Origin: Ilumatobacteraceae bacterium
Lineage (GTDB): Bacteria; Actinomycetota; Acidimicrobiia; Acidimicrobiales; Ilumatobacteraceae
DNA: 45,652 nucleotides
Assembly: GCA_022425725.1 (NCBI GenBank)
Contig: JAKMEY010000027.1
Span: forward strand, 1-45,652
Direction of reading: 5' to 3'
Positions 34,761-41,548 of the stretch are shown piece after piece (position 1 is the stretch's first letter; every line of letters begins with the position of its first letter). The notes under the pieces are model-generated. The model was given only the letters and a program-made list of their open reading frames with translations. It was not told the origin of the DNA and did no database searches. Position numbers and translations under genes: made by a program.

Positions 34761-34784
34761 CTGCAATTACACCACTGTAGTTAG
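34735..34784 (-). promoter_or_regulatory. Two NrdR-box-like sites at the nrdJ promoter
   Basis: Read on the minus strand, ACACAACCAGTTGTGT (34735-34750) is an inverted repeat with perfect 7-bp arms that fits the NrdR box layout (ACAC...GTGT, 16 bp). CTAACTACAGTGGTGT (34769-34784) shares 9 of 16 bases with it, including CAGT-T/G-GTGT. Centre distance is 34 bp; pairs of NrdR boxes are usually 31-33 bp apart. One site overlaps the -10/spacer and the other lies just after the start of transcription. nrdR is encoded 1.2 kb away. Confidence 0.6.
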
Positions 34785-34795
34785 GCCCGTGTCAA
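34766..34795 (-). promoter_or_regulatory. nrdJ promoter
   Basis: On the minus strand a consensus -35 TTGACA (34790-34795) is followed after 18 bp by TGTAAT (34766-34771), five of six matches to the -10 consensus. The predicted transcription start is near 34759. Confidence 0.65.
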
Positions 34796-34847
34796 CGACC
34801 GCTCAAAGAAAGTCGAAAAATCTGGACGCATTCACCGATGTTGAACT

Positions 34848-34934
34848 CAGTACCGGTGCGCAGGTTCAGGGATTTTCACCCCAGATCAGAGAACCTCATG
34901 ACCCCCCGACGTAGTCCTCCGCGCACCGGCACTG
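34848..34934 (-). ncRNA. Candidate structured RNA element upstream of nrdJ
   Basis: On the minus strand CAGTGCCGGTGCGC (34934-34921) pairs with GCGCACCGGTACTG (34861-34848) in a 14-bp helix with one G.U. Inside it, AGGTTC (34896-34891) pairs with GAACCT (34867-34862) directly stacked on the outer helix, and GGGG-TGAAAA-TCCC forms a further hairpin with one G.U at its top. A 24-nt G-rich strand is left unpaired on the 5' side. Both G.U pairs would be A.C mismatches on the plus strand, which favours transcription toward nrdJ. It lies upstream of the promoter at 34795, so it would need its own or an earlier promoter. No known family is recognised. Confidence 0.35.
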
Positions 34935-34962
34935 CGAACTGTTCTCACCCTAAATACTGAGC

Positions 34963-35034
34963 CCTGTGGAACGAAAGTGGACAACTAAGAAATCCTGTGG
35001 ATGACGTGAAAACTTTTGGGGACAGTGTGGGGAT
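34963..35034. promoter_or_regulatory. Phased row of DnaA-box-like sequences
   Basis: Four similar elements in one orientation: TGTGGAACG (34965), AGTGGACAA (34976), TGTGGATGA (34996) and TGTGGGGATGA (35026). The second differs by one base from TGTGGACAA, a DnaA box form in GC-rich actinobacteria; the third differs by one from the E. coli-type TGTGGATAA. Spacings of 11, 20 and 30 bp keep them on roughly one face of the helix. They lie between nrdJ and the RibD-like gene. Confidence 0.35.
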
Positions 35035-35073
35035 GACCGGTCTCTTCGCTCAATCGAATGCCATGCTGGAGAC

Positions 35074-35763
35074 GTGTCCGATGCGATGATCCCTCTCACC
35101 GATGACCAAGTCGCAACGCTGTACGAGCACCGACGGCAGAAACTGAGCAACGGGCGCGCGCCGATAGAGCTCTGCATGGTTGCGTCGCTTGACGGATCAA
35201 TCTCTCTCGACGGACTTTCGGGGGGCCTTTCAAACACCGCTGACCGAAAGGTGCTCTCCACACTTCGTGTTGCGTCTGGCTGCGTGCTTGTCGCTGCCGG
35301 CACGGTTCAAAGCGAAGGATATGGAACTCCCGTCAGCCCCGACCTCACCGTTGCCGTTGTGACGAACTCAGGCTCACTCGACTGGGATACTCCGCTGTTT
35401 CAGTCTGGTCAAGCCGTGGTGATCACCCATCGGTCAGCCACACTCCCCGATGAAATTCGGTCGATACGCGCGGGCGAGACATCTGTCAACCTCATTGACG
35501 CAATCGATCAACTCCAAGCTCTGGTGCCGAACGACGGGTTTGTTCAGCTAGAGGGAGGTCCAACGTTGAACGCTTCTCTGCATCAACTCGACCTCATCGA
35601 TGCGATCAACCTCACGGTCTCCCCTCAACTCATCGGGGGTGTCGGTCAACGAATGATTGAGTCAACGGATGAGCACGCCTACCGGTTCATGCTGCAACAC
35701 GCCGTCACCGACGGAGACTGTCTCTTTACGAGATGGCTTCGGCGGTCTGAGGCTGCTTCGTAA
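35074..35763 (+). CDS. RibD C-terminal/dihydrofolate reductase-type pyrimidine reductase
   Basis: A 229-residue stand-alone reductase domain of the RibD_C family. Marks are IELCMVASLDGSISLDGLSGGLSN near residues 30-55 (shown here in part), CVLVAAGTVQSEGYG, and FVQLEGGPTLNASLHQLDLIDAINLTVSP. In riboflavin synthesis this fold reduces the ribosyl side chain with NADPH; lone copies may act on other substrates. No deaminase half or other rib gene is present. The start is uncertain: GTG at 35074 has GGAG only 2 nt away, while an ATG at 35086 is 14 nt from it. It converges on nrdR with a 38-bp coding overlap. Confidence 0.85.
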   Translation: MSDAMIPLTDDQVATLYEHRRQKLSNGRAPIELCMVASLDGSISLDGLSGGLSNTADRKVLSTLRVASGCVLVAAGTVQSEGYGTPVSPDLTVAVVTNSGSLDWDTPLFQSGQAVVITHRSATLPDEIRSIRAGETSVNLIDAIDQLQALVPNDGFVQLEGGPTLNASLHQLDLIDAINLTVSPQLIGGVGQRMIESTDEHAYRFMLQHAVTDGDCLFTRWLRRSEAAS

Positions 35764-36199
35764 GGAGTTCGATTTCGCGGTGAAAATCTGCCGCTCCATC
35801 AAACTCTTTGTACACCGACGCAAAGCGAAGGTACGCAACCTCATCAACCACTCGAAGTTGCTCGAGCACCGCAACACCGATCTGAGTAGCGGGGATAACC
35901 GAACCAGACACCCTGACCACTTCTTCAACGTCGCTCGCCATCGTGGCGATCACATCGTCGTCGATATTTCTTCCCTTTGCAGCTGCAGCGATTCCGCTTT
36001 CGACCTTCGATCGGTCAAACGATTCTTGACGACCGCATGACTTCACAACAGTCAGAGGCACTTCTTCAATTCGTTCAAACGTCGTAAACCGATGCCCGCA
36101 GCCACTGCAATGACGCCGACGCCGAATCGACGAGCCGTTTTCAGCCATACGCGAGTCAGCGACCCGCGTGTCATCTGTGTTGCAGGTTGGGCAACGCAC
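35726..36199 (-). CDS. nrdR: Transcriptional repressor NrdR
   Basis: NrdR senses ATP/dATP and represses ribonucleotide reductase genes. The 157-residue protein has the zinc ribbon Cys3-x2-Cys6 ... Cys31-x2-Cys34 (CPTCNTDD; CSGCGHRFTTFER) and then the ATP-cone (VKSCGRQESFDRSKVESGI, RVSGSVIPATQIG, AYLRFASVYKEF). I chose the GTG at 36199 because the zinc ribbon begins immediately, as usual in the family; there is no clear ribosome site. It lies 148 bp downstream of the LysM gene and its likely target nrdJ is beyond the RibD-like gene. Confidence 0.96.
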   Translation of the reverse strand: MRCPTCNTDDTRVADSRMAENGSSIRRRRHCSGCGHRFTTFERIEEVPLTVVKSCGRQESFDRSKVESGIAAAAKGRNIDDDVIATMASDVEEVVRVSGSVIPATQIGVAVLEQLRVVDEVAYLRFASVYKEFDGAADFHREIELLTKQPQTAEAIS

Positions 36200-36347
36200 G
36201 CCCACACAGTAGTCGTAGGCCGTCACCGATGTGGGGCAAATGGCGAAATGTGTCGGGCTCTCAAAACTTTCTCCGCAAGACACGAAATCGATACCAGGGC
36301 ATACGGTGCATGGCCACCAGCCGGGGAAAGAGCCGTTCAGGTGGTCG

Positions 36348-36728
36348 TCAAGGAAGGACGACTGCCTGGCCAACCTGAATCGATGGGCCGCCGTTCAGCG
36401 TGATGAGCCGATCTAGATATCGGTCAAGGTCGATATCGCCGTGATGAACTCGCGCAATGGCCCACAACGTGTCGCCTGGCTGGGCGGTAACGGTTGAGCG
36501 AACGGGTGCTGCACCGGCGACTGCGGCGGAGGCGGTCACACCGCTTGCGCCAGCCAGCACCTCGTTCACTGCGAGCCCAGCGGAAACTGTCATGAACGCA
36601 AGGATTCCACCAACGACGAGGCGACGGCGACGATACGTCGCTGCCGTCGGCCGCCGTACCGGTAGCGCAATCTGGGCGGTGTGGCGGCGAACCGTGAGAT
36701 CGGATGTTGGAATTGCGTATGTGCTCAT
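36348..36728 (-). CDS. LysM-domain membrane protein, probable SOS-controlled cell-division/cell-wall protein
   Basis: A 126-residue protein. A short basic N-terminus (RRPTAATYRRRR) leads to one membrane helix (LVVGGILAFMTVSAGLAV), then an Ala-rich linker and a LysM domain at residues about 80-126 (VTAQPGDTLWAIARVHHGD to IQVGQAVVLP), which binds peptidoglycan outside. It lies between lexA and nrdR, the same position as Rv2719c (ChiZ) of M. tuberculosis, an SOS-induced LysM protein that blocks division, and similar in build to YneA of Bacillus. I chose the ATG at 36728 with GGAG 7 nt upstream. Its promoter carries LexA boxes. Confidence 0.88.
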   Translation of the reverse strand: MSTYAIPTSDLTVRRHTAQIALPVRRPTAATYRRRRLVVGGILAFMTVSAGLAVNEVLAGASGVTASAAVAGAAPVRSTVTAQPGDTLWAIARVHHGDIDLDRYLDRLITLNGGPSIQVGQAVVLP

Positions 36729-36833
36729 GTCGTGTCTCCTCGAAACAGTCGAACTCTCGATACAACACACCGTAAAGAAGAGGTGTGACAGCAAGTTCGT
36801 ATGTCAACTCAGGTGTTCGTATGACCCTCATAT

Positions 36834-36942
36834 CGAACACCTGTTCGAGAACAGTGTATACGAACGTTTGTTCGTGTCAACCCCCAAAACGAACATTTGT
36901 TCGACGAACAGGTGTTTGACTATGCGATCGAACGCCTGTACG
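36834..36942. promoter_or_regulatory. Array of five LexA (SOS) boxes
   Basis: Three perfect CGAAC-N4-GTTCG sites: CGAACACCTGTTCG (36834-36847), CGAACGTTTGTTCG (36861-36874) and CGAACATTTGTTCG (36890-36903). Two have one mismatch in the right arm: CGAACAGGTGTTTG (36905-36918) and CGAACGCCTGTACG (36929-36942). They lie between divergent lexA and the LysM gene and overlap both predicted promoters. Nearby, GTTCGTATG occurs twice (36795 and 36815) as half-site-like repeats. Confidence 0.9.
36853..36880 (-). promoter_or_regulatory. Promoter of the LysM gene
   Basis: On the minus strand TTGACA (36875-36880) and TACACT (36853-36858) are separated by 16 bp. The LexA box at 36861-36874 fills the spacer, and the box at 36834-36847 covers the predicted start of transcription near 36846. 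Confidence 0.55.
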
Positions 36943-36944
36943 AT
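36916..36944 (+). promoter_or_regulatory. Promoter of lexA
   Basis: TTGACT (36916-36921) and TACGAT (36939-36944) are 17 bp apart. LexA boxes overlap both hexamers. The predicted start of transcription, about 7 nt after the -10 box, falls on the ATG at 36951, so the mRNA may be leaderless. Confidence 0.5.
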
Positions 36945-36950
36945 GAGTGC

Positions 36951-37583
36951 ATGACTGGAAAAGGCATGACAGCTCGCCAGCGGCAAATCCTTGAGTTCAT
37001 TGAGGCCCAGATTCAAGACCATGGGTACCCGCCTTCGGTAAGAGAGATTGGCGACGCGGTCGGCCTGACCTCACCGTCAACCGTTCACACCCACCTCAAT
37101 ACCCTTACCCGCTTGGGGTACTTACGCCGAGACCCCACCAAACCTCGGGCGATCGAAGTCACGTGGGACCCATCCTCCGGAGTCGCAATGGAACGCCGAC
37201 CCATGCGCCACGTCCCCCTTATCGGTGATGTCGCAGCCGGCACCGATGTGCTTGCGCAAGAAAATGTTGAAGAGGTGCACCCGATACCACTCGACTTCGC
37301 AGGCGATGGTGAGCTGTTCATGCTTCGTGTGCGCGGCGATTCGATGATCGATCTAGGCATTCTCGACGGCGACTTCATCATCGCCATGCAGCAAACCTCT
37401 GCCAACAACGGCGACATCGTTGTTGCTGGAATACCCGGCGATGAAGCCACCGTGAAGACCTACGAACAGCGGGGTTCGAACGTCGTGCTCATCCCAGCGA
37501 ATTCAACGATGAGCGAAATGGAATTTCCAGCCGACGACGTGTCAGTTTTCGGGCGTGTCGTCACCGTGATGCGACGTCTCTAA
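36951..37583 (+). CDS. lexA: SOS repressor LexA
   Basis: A 210-residue repressor-protease. The N-terminal winged helix (TARQRQILEFIEAQIQDHG, then PPSVREIGDAVGLTSPSTVH) binds CGAAC-N4-GTTCG boxes. The C-terminal S24 peptidase domain has the self-cleavage bond Ala96-Gly97, Ser131 in VRGDSMID and Lys169 in ATVKTYEQ, so RecA-stimulated cleavage should work. I chose the ATG at 36951; another ATG lies five codons on (36966). A longer reading from 36897 would run back across three LexA boxes. It is autoregulated by the array immediately upstream and divergent from the LysM gene. Confidence 0.96.
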   Translation: MTGKGMTARQRQILEFIEAQIQDHGYPPSVREIGDAVGLTSPSTVHTHLNTLTRLGYLRRDPTKPRAIEVTWDPSSGVAMERRPMRHVPLIGDVAAGTDVLAQENVEEVHPIPLDFAGDGELFMLRVRGDSMIDLGILDGDFIIAMQQTSANNGDIVVAGIPGDEATVKTYEQRGSNVVLIPANSTMSEMEFPADDVSVFGRVVTVMRRL

Positions 37584-37591
37584 GCCCAGCC

Positions 37592-38212
37592 TCACCCCAA
37601 ACGATCTTTTGCGAGAGGTGCCGACCATTCGTTGGTTTCAGTGGCAACACCACGCTGACGAGAACGTGGGCGGACCACAAGCAGACATGCCACCGCCGCA
37701 ATGAGGCAGCCAATCCCCCACCACCAACCCCGGGTTCGCACCCCTGATGGGTCAGCACCAATCGTGACAACCACATCTCCGGTGCCCACGACCTCAATCC
37801 CGTACTCCCCTGCGACATCGACCTCCACTACGCCCAGCGACGACCGCTGACCGCCAGCAACAATCCGGCTTGTCGCCGCCGCAACCGGAAACTCCGCCCT
37901 CGAACCTGTCGGCGACAGCATCCGAACCGATTCGAGTTCACCAGATCGCAAGCCTGCTGGAATCTCTCGGCAGGCTTGCTCCGCCGACAACGACAGCCCA
38001 GACTTCTCAACGCTCACGAGATATCGACCACTTGTCGGCAACTCAACGATCGATTCGCATCCGCTCACCACGCGCGCCGCCGCAACATCGGCATCGGTTG
38101 CCTGACGACTTGCGAGCAGCACCGAAAAGACCCCGAAGGCAAGCATTACTCCCGCCACGAACATCAGGAGAATGCCTCGACGAGGTGCTTGAGATGCCCC
38201 TGTTTCGTTCAC
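37592..38212 (-). CDS. Two-helix membrane protein, last gene of the miaB operon
   Basis: A 206-residue protein with an N-terminal helix (ILLMFVAGVMLAFGVFSVLLA), about 100 residues outside the membrane, and a second helix near residue 165 (WWWGIGCLIAAVACLLVV), followed by a basic tail. The outer part is beta-rich (LGVVEVDVAGEYGIEVVGTGDVVVTIG). I recognise no family. It starts with GTG overlapping the dapC stop (GTGA at 38209-38212) and converges on lexA with 8 bp between stops. Confidence 0.72.
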   Translation of the reverse strand: MNETGASQAPRRGILLMFVAGVMLAFGVFSVLLASRQATDADVAAARVVSGCESIVELPTSGRYLVSVEKSGLSLSAEQACREIPAGLRSGELESVRMLSPTGSRAEFPVAAATSRIVAGGQRSSLGVVEVDVAGEYGIEVVGTGDVVVTIGADPSGVRTRGWWWGIGCLIAAVACLLVVRPRSRQRGVATETNEWSAPLAKDRLG

Positions 38213-39324
38213 GACACAGATCTTGAGAGACGGTCGGCAGCGAGCTGTATGCGCTCAGATGGTTGGACCACTGCAACCCTTACAAATTCCGAACCTGCTT
38301 CGCCGTAGAACTCTCCGGGGCTCACAAGTGCTCCCCCGTCGGTCATCAACCGTTCAACGAAAGCCCACGCATCGCCAACTGGTATCCATAAATAGAAACC
38401 GCCCTGCGGCATCGGCACGTCACACTTCGCCCACTCCGACAGAACATTGGCCATCAACGTCAACCGCTCGTGATAGCGCTCTCGCTGCTCCTCGACGTGA
38501 GCGTCATCTCCCAGCGCAGCAATCGCCGCAGACTGCGCCGGCCCGGGCACCATCATACCGACATGTTTACGCACCTCGCTGAGGTACCCAACAAGCTCCG
38601 GATCACCTGCGTAAAAGCCCACCCTTGCTCCGGCAAGATTTGAACGCTTTGACAGCGAATGCACGGCAACAACCCCATCGAGACCGTTCTCGAGAATCGT
38701 TCGGCGACGACCATCCCAGGTGAACTCGACATAACACTCATCGGAAAACACTGGGACGCCATGCGTTCGCCCCCACATCGCCGCTGCGTCCAAGTCGTCG
38801 AGCTGTCCGCTTGGATTTGACGGTGAGTTCACCCATAACAGGAGGGCCCTCTCAATGTCGTAAGGGTCAATTGAATCCAACTGCAGTTTGCCAGAGGCAT
38901 CAACTGCGATAGGAACAGCCCGGCACCCTGCGAGTGTTGCTCCCATTGCATACGTCGGATACGAAATCGCTGGGTACAGCACCGTGTCACGGGTTGGGTT
39001 TCGAAGCCGCATCCATTGGGGCAGCGTCCCAACAAACTCCTTCGTGCCGATGCATGCCGCTATAGACGAAGTCGCAACATCGATCGAGAATCGCCGATCG
39101 ATCCAGGCTGATACCGCCTCACGAAGTGGCGCCGAACCAATTGAAGCCGGGTACCCGCGCTCGGCCCCCGAGGAACCGAAGGCGTTAATGACCGATGCAG
39201 GCGGCGGATCAAACGGTGTGCCAATCGACAGGTCAACAACGCCACCGTCATGGTGATCAGCAAGCGGCGCTAGGCGGTCGAGCCGATCGTACGGATATGG
39301 AGGTGGGACGAACGGTTCAGTCAT
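38209..39324 (-). CDS. dapC: PLP-dependent aminotransferase, probable succinyldiaminopimelate transaminase
   Basis: A 371-residue class I/II aminotransferase. The PLP lysine is in HSLSKRSNLAGARVGF; PAISYPTYAMGA, NSPSNPSGQ, FSDECYVEF and the C-terminal EFVRVAVVQPSERI fit the actinobacterial DapC group. The enzyme makes N-succinyl-LL-diaminopimelate on the way to meso-DAP and lysine. The location beside dapF supports that role. I chose the ATG at 39324, with a G-rich site upstream; it overlaps the end of hflX by 8 bp. The final specificity is an inference. Confidence 0.85.
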   Translation of the reverse strand: MTEPFVPPPYPYDRLDRLAPLADHHDGGVVDLSIGTPFDPPPASVINAFGSSGAERGYPASIGSAPLREAVSAWIDRRFSIDVATSSIAACIGTKEFVGTLPQWMRLRNPTRDTVLYPAISYPTYAMGATLAGCRAVPIAVDASGKLQLDSIDPYDIERALLLWVNSPSNPSGQLDDLDAAAMWGRTHGVPVFSDECYVEFTWDGRRRTILENGLDGVVAVHSLSKRSNLAGARVGFYAGDPELVGYLSEVRKHVGMMVPGPAQSAAIAALGDDAHVEEQRERYHERLTLMANVLSEWAKCDVPMPQGGFYLWIPVGDAWAFVERLMTDGGALVSPGEFYGEAGSEFVRVAVVQPSERIQLAADRLSRSVS

Positions 39325-40714
39325 TTGAACCCCCGTCCCTCCGTCGACTGCTGTGCATTGACTCATCTTGCTTGACGGCAACTTCAGTTGCAGTGTTGCT
39401 CGCTGCCTCCGGCGATTTTGACACCAGCCACTCGTCTAATCGACCCGCAGATGCGTCAGAAAGGCGGGCGCGAATGGTCATTCCATGTTCGCCTTCAACG
39501 GTCGAGACGACCTGGCCTTCGCGATGAATTGATGCGATGACATCGCCACGATCCCACGGCACGAGCAGTTCAACCACCGTGTCGAGAGACCGCAAACGGT
39601 CACCGAGCGTCGCCAACATGTGGTCGATGCCCTCACCGGTCACTGCGCTCACCGCAACCGACCCTGAATAATCGGCAAGCAGATCATCTGCGACGTCTCG
39701 CGCGAGGTCTGACTTGTTGAAGACGATGAATTCTGGGACATCATCGGCTGAAATTTCAGCCAGCACCTCACGGACTGCGGTGATCTGTCCATCTGGATCG
39801 GGTGCAGATGAGTCGACCACATGAACGAGAAGATCGGCGGTTACCGCAGTTTCGAGCGTGCCCTTAAAGGCCTCGATAAGACCGTGCGGAAGGCGGCGAA
39901 CAAATCCGACGGTGTCGGTAAGCAGCACTGGCTCACCACCCGGCAGGGACAAACGGCGAGTGGTTGGGTCAAGCGTTGCGAACAGTCGATCTTGGGCGAG
40001 TACCCCTGCGTCGGTGAGACGATTCAGCAAGGTCGACTTACCTGCATTGGTATAGCCAACGATGGTGACCTCGGCGAGACCGCTTCGATCACGACGTTTC
40101 CGCTGGAGTGAACGAGTCTCAGCGAGCTGCCGCAATTCGGTCTCGAGGGCTCGAATTCGACGATTGATCTGCCGACGGTCGGTTTCTAGTTTGGTTTCAC
40201 CACCGCCGAAACGTGCACCAACACCACCGCGCTGCTGTGAAAGTTTGGCTCCCTTTCCTCGGCGAAGACGCGGCAGTCGGTATCGCATGAGGGCGAGTTC
40301 GACCTGCGCCTTACCTTCTGGGGTCCGGGCGTTTTGACCGAAAATGTCGAGGATGACAGCCGTGCGATCGATCGCCGTTCGTCCAAGCAACTTCTCGAGT
40401 TGGAATTGTTGAGCGGGGTGAAGTTCATTATCAAACACCACGGTGTCGGCATCAACTGCGAGGCACAGCATCTTCAATTCTTGAGCCTTGCCTTGACCGA
40501 TAAACCACGTGTGGTCGGGGGCCGTTCGTCGCTGCGTCATCCGTCCCACAACGTCGGCTCCTGCGGTGTCGACGAGCAGTTCAAGTTCGTCGAGACCGGC
40601 CTCGGTGTCATCTTCTGTTGAACCGGGCAGTGTTACGCCGACGAGCACGATTTTTTCACGAAATGTGCGGTCGATCAGCGTCGACCCAAGCGCCTCCCCG
40701 TACGGGTTGCTCAC
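39317..40714 (-). CDS. hflX: GTPase HflX
   Basis: A ribosome-associated GTPase that splits stalled or stress-damaged 70S ribosomes. The 465-residue protein has the N-terminal HflX domain (DTVVFDNELHPAQQFQLEKLLG, IDRTAVILDIFGQNARTPEGK in part), the linker RGGVGARFGGGETKLETDRR, then the G domain: G1 GYTNAGKST, G3 DTVGFVRRLPH, G4 NKSD. It begins with GTG in a GTGA overlap with dapF (40711-40714) and overlaps dapC by 8 bp, so all three are translationally coupled. The C-terminal tail is basic and low in complexity. Confidence 0.95.
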   Translation of the reverse strand: MSNPYGEALGSTLIDRTFREKIVLVGVTLPGSTEDDTEAGLDELELLVDTAGADVVGRMTQRRTAPDHTWFIGQGKAQELKMLCLAVDADTVVFDNELHPAQQFQLEKLLGRTAIDRTAVILDIFGQNARTPEGKAQVELALMRYRLPRLRRGKGAKLSQQRGGVGARFGGGETKLETDRRQINRRIRALETELRQLAETRSLQRKRRDRSGLAEVTIVGYTNAGKSTLLNRLTDAGVLAQDRLFATLDPTTRRLSLPGGEPVLLTDTVGFVRRLPHGLIEAFKGTLETAVTADLLVHVVDSSAPDPDGQITAVREVLAEISADDVPEFIVFNKSDLARDVADDLLADYSGSVAVSAVTGEGIDHMLATLGDRLRSLDTVVELLVPWDRGDVIASIHREGQVVSTVEGEHGMTIRARLSDASAGRLDEWLVSKSPEAASNTATEVAVKQDESMHSSRRRDGGSND

Positions 40715-41535
40715 AAAGTCACCATCACTTCACCAGTGAACACTGCGGGCCCGGTGAGTATCGCCTCGGTGGTGTCACGATTAACGTGCACGACGGCATC
40801 TCCGCCCGGCATATGGACGGTGACCGCGTCGGCACTCTGCGCAACGAGCCCCCACGTGAGCGCTGCTTCTGCAGCTGCGCATGCACCGGTGCCGCAGGCC
40901 TGAGTCAAGCCAACACCACGCTCGTGCACCCTCATCGTGATCGCGTCAGGCTCAGGTCCCGGAGACACGATTTCAAGATTGATGTGAGGTACCCGTTCAC
41001 CGAGATCGCGCAGGTCGACGGCATCAACGTCGTCAACCCCGACGACCGAATGGGGATTGCCGAGCGATAGGTGTCGCACTGGACGATCGGGATGACATTC
41101 GAGTCGGTCCCAGTGCTCGGGCTCGTGGAGAGGCGAGACCAACCCCATCGAGACCGAAAGCATGACCGAGTGGTCGTCGAGTGACTCGACGAGGTGCACA
41201 GTACGAGGACCTGCATCGGTTACGACATCCACTGTGGGAAACTCAGCATTCTCTGCCATGAATCCGGCTTGTACGAGGCAACGAATTCCGTTCCCGCTCA
41301 TCTCTGCAGGTGAACCGTCGGCATTGATAAGTCGCATCGTCATGTTCGGCCCCGCGCCGCCGAGCAGCAACAGGCCATCTGCACCTCGTCCGCCGCTCGA
41401 GTTACACCACGAAATTGCCGCCGACACCCAATCGATCGACATCTGTTCGAGCGCGACACCGTCGACAACCTGGCGAATGTCGACGACAAGGAACTCGTTA
41501 CCGAGGCCATGATGACGGGTGATCCTGATATCCAT
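40711..41535 (-). CDS. dapF: Diaminopimelate epimerase
   Basis: Converts LL- to meso-diaminopimelate for peptidoglycan and lysine. The two catalytic cysteines are Cys86 in SGNGIRCLVQAG and Cys214 in QACGTGACAAAEAAL. HHGLGNEFLVVD at the N-terminus and GNPHSVVGVDD in the middle are standard; the length of 274 residues is normal. ATG at 41535 follows GGGAG by a few bases. It lies 13 bp after miaA and overlaps hflX by 4 bp. Confidence 0.96.
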   Translation of the reverse strand: MDIRITRHHGLGNEFLVVDIRQVVDGVALEQMSIDWVSAAISWCNSSGGRGADGLLLLGGAGPNMTMRLINADGSPAEMSGNGIRCLVQAGFMAENAEFPTVDVVTDAGPRTVHLVESLDDHSVMLSVSMGLVSPLHEPEHWDRLECHPDRPVRHLSLGNPHSVVGVDDVDAVDLRDLGERVPHINLEIVSPGPEPDAITMRVHERGVGLTQACGTGACAAAEAALTWGLVAQSADAVTVHMPGGDAVVHVNRDTTEAILTGPAVFTGEVMVTL

Positions 41536-41548
41536 TACTCCCTCAACA

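Noticed and set aside
34821..34934. FMN or TPP riboswitch serving the RibD-like gene or nrdJ
   Set aside because: GGGGTGAAAATCCC and TGAACCTG look superficially like pieces of these riboswitches, but the remaining conserved helices are absent and the strand is wrong for the RibD-like gene.
36897..36950. Longer LexA reading from 36897
   Set aside because: It would place the start inside a LexA box and ahead of the predicted promoter; the winged-helix domain begins after 36951.
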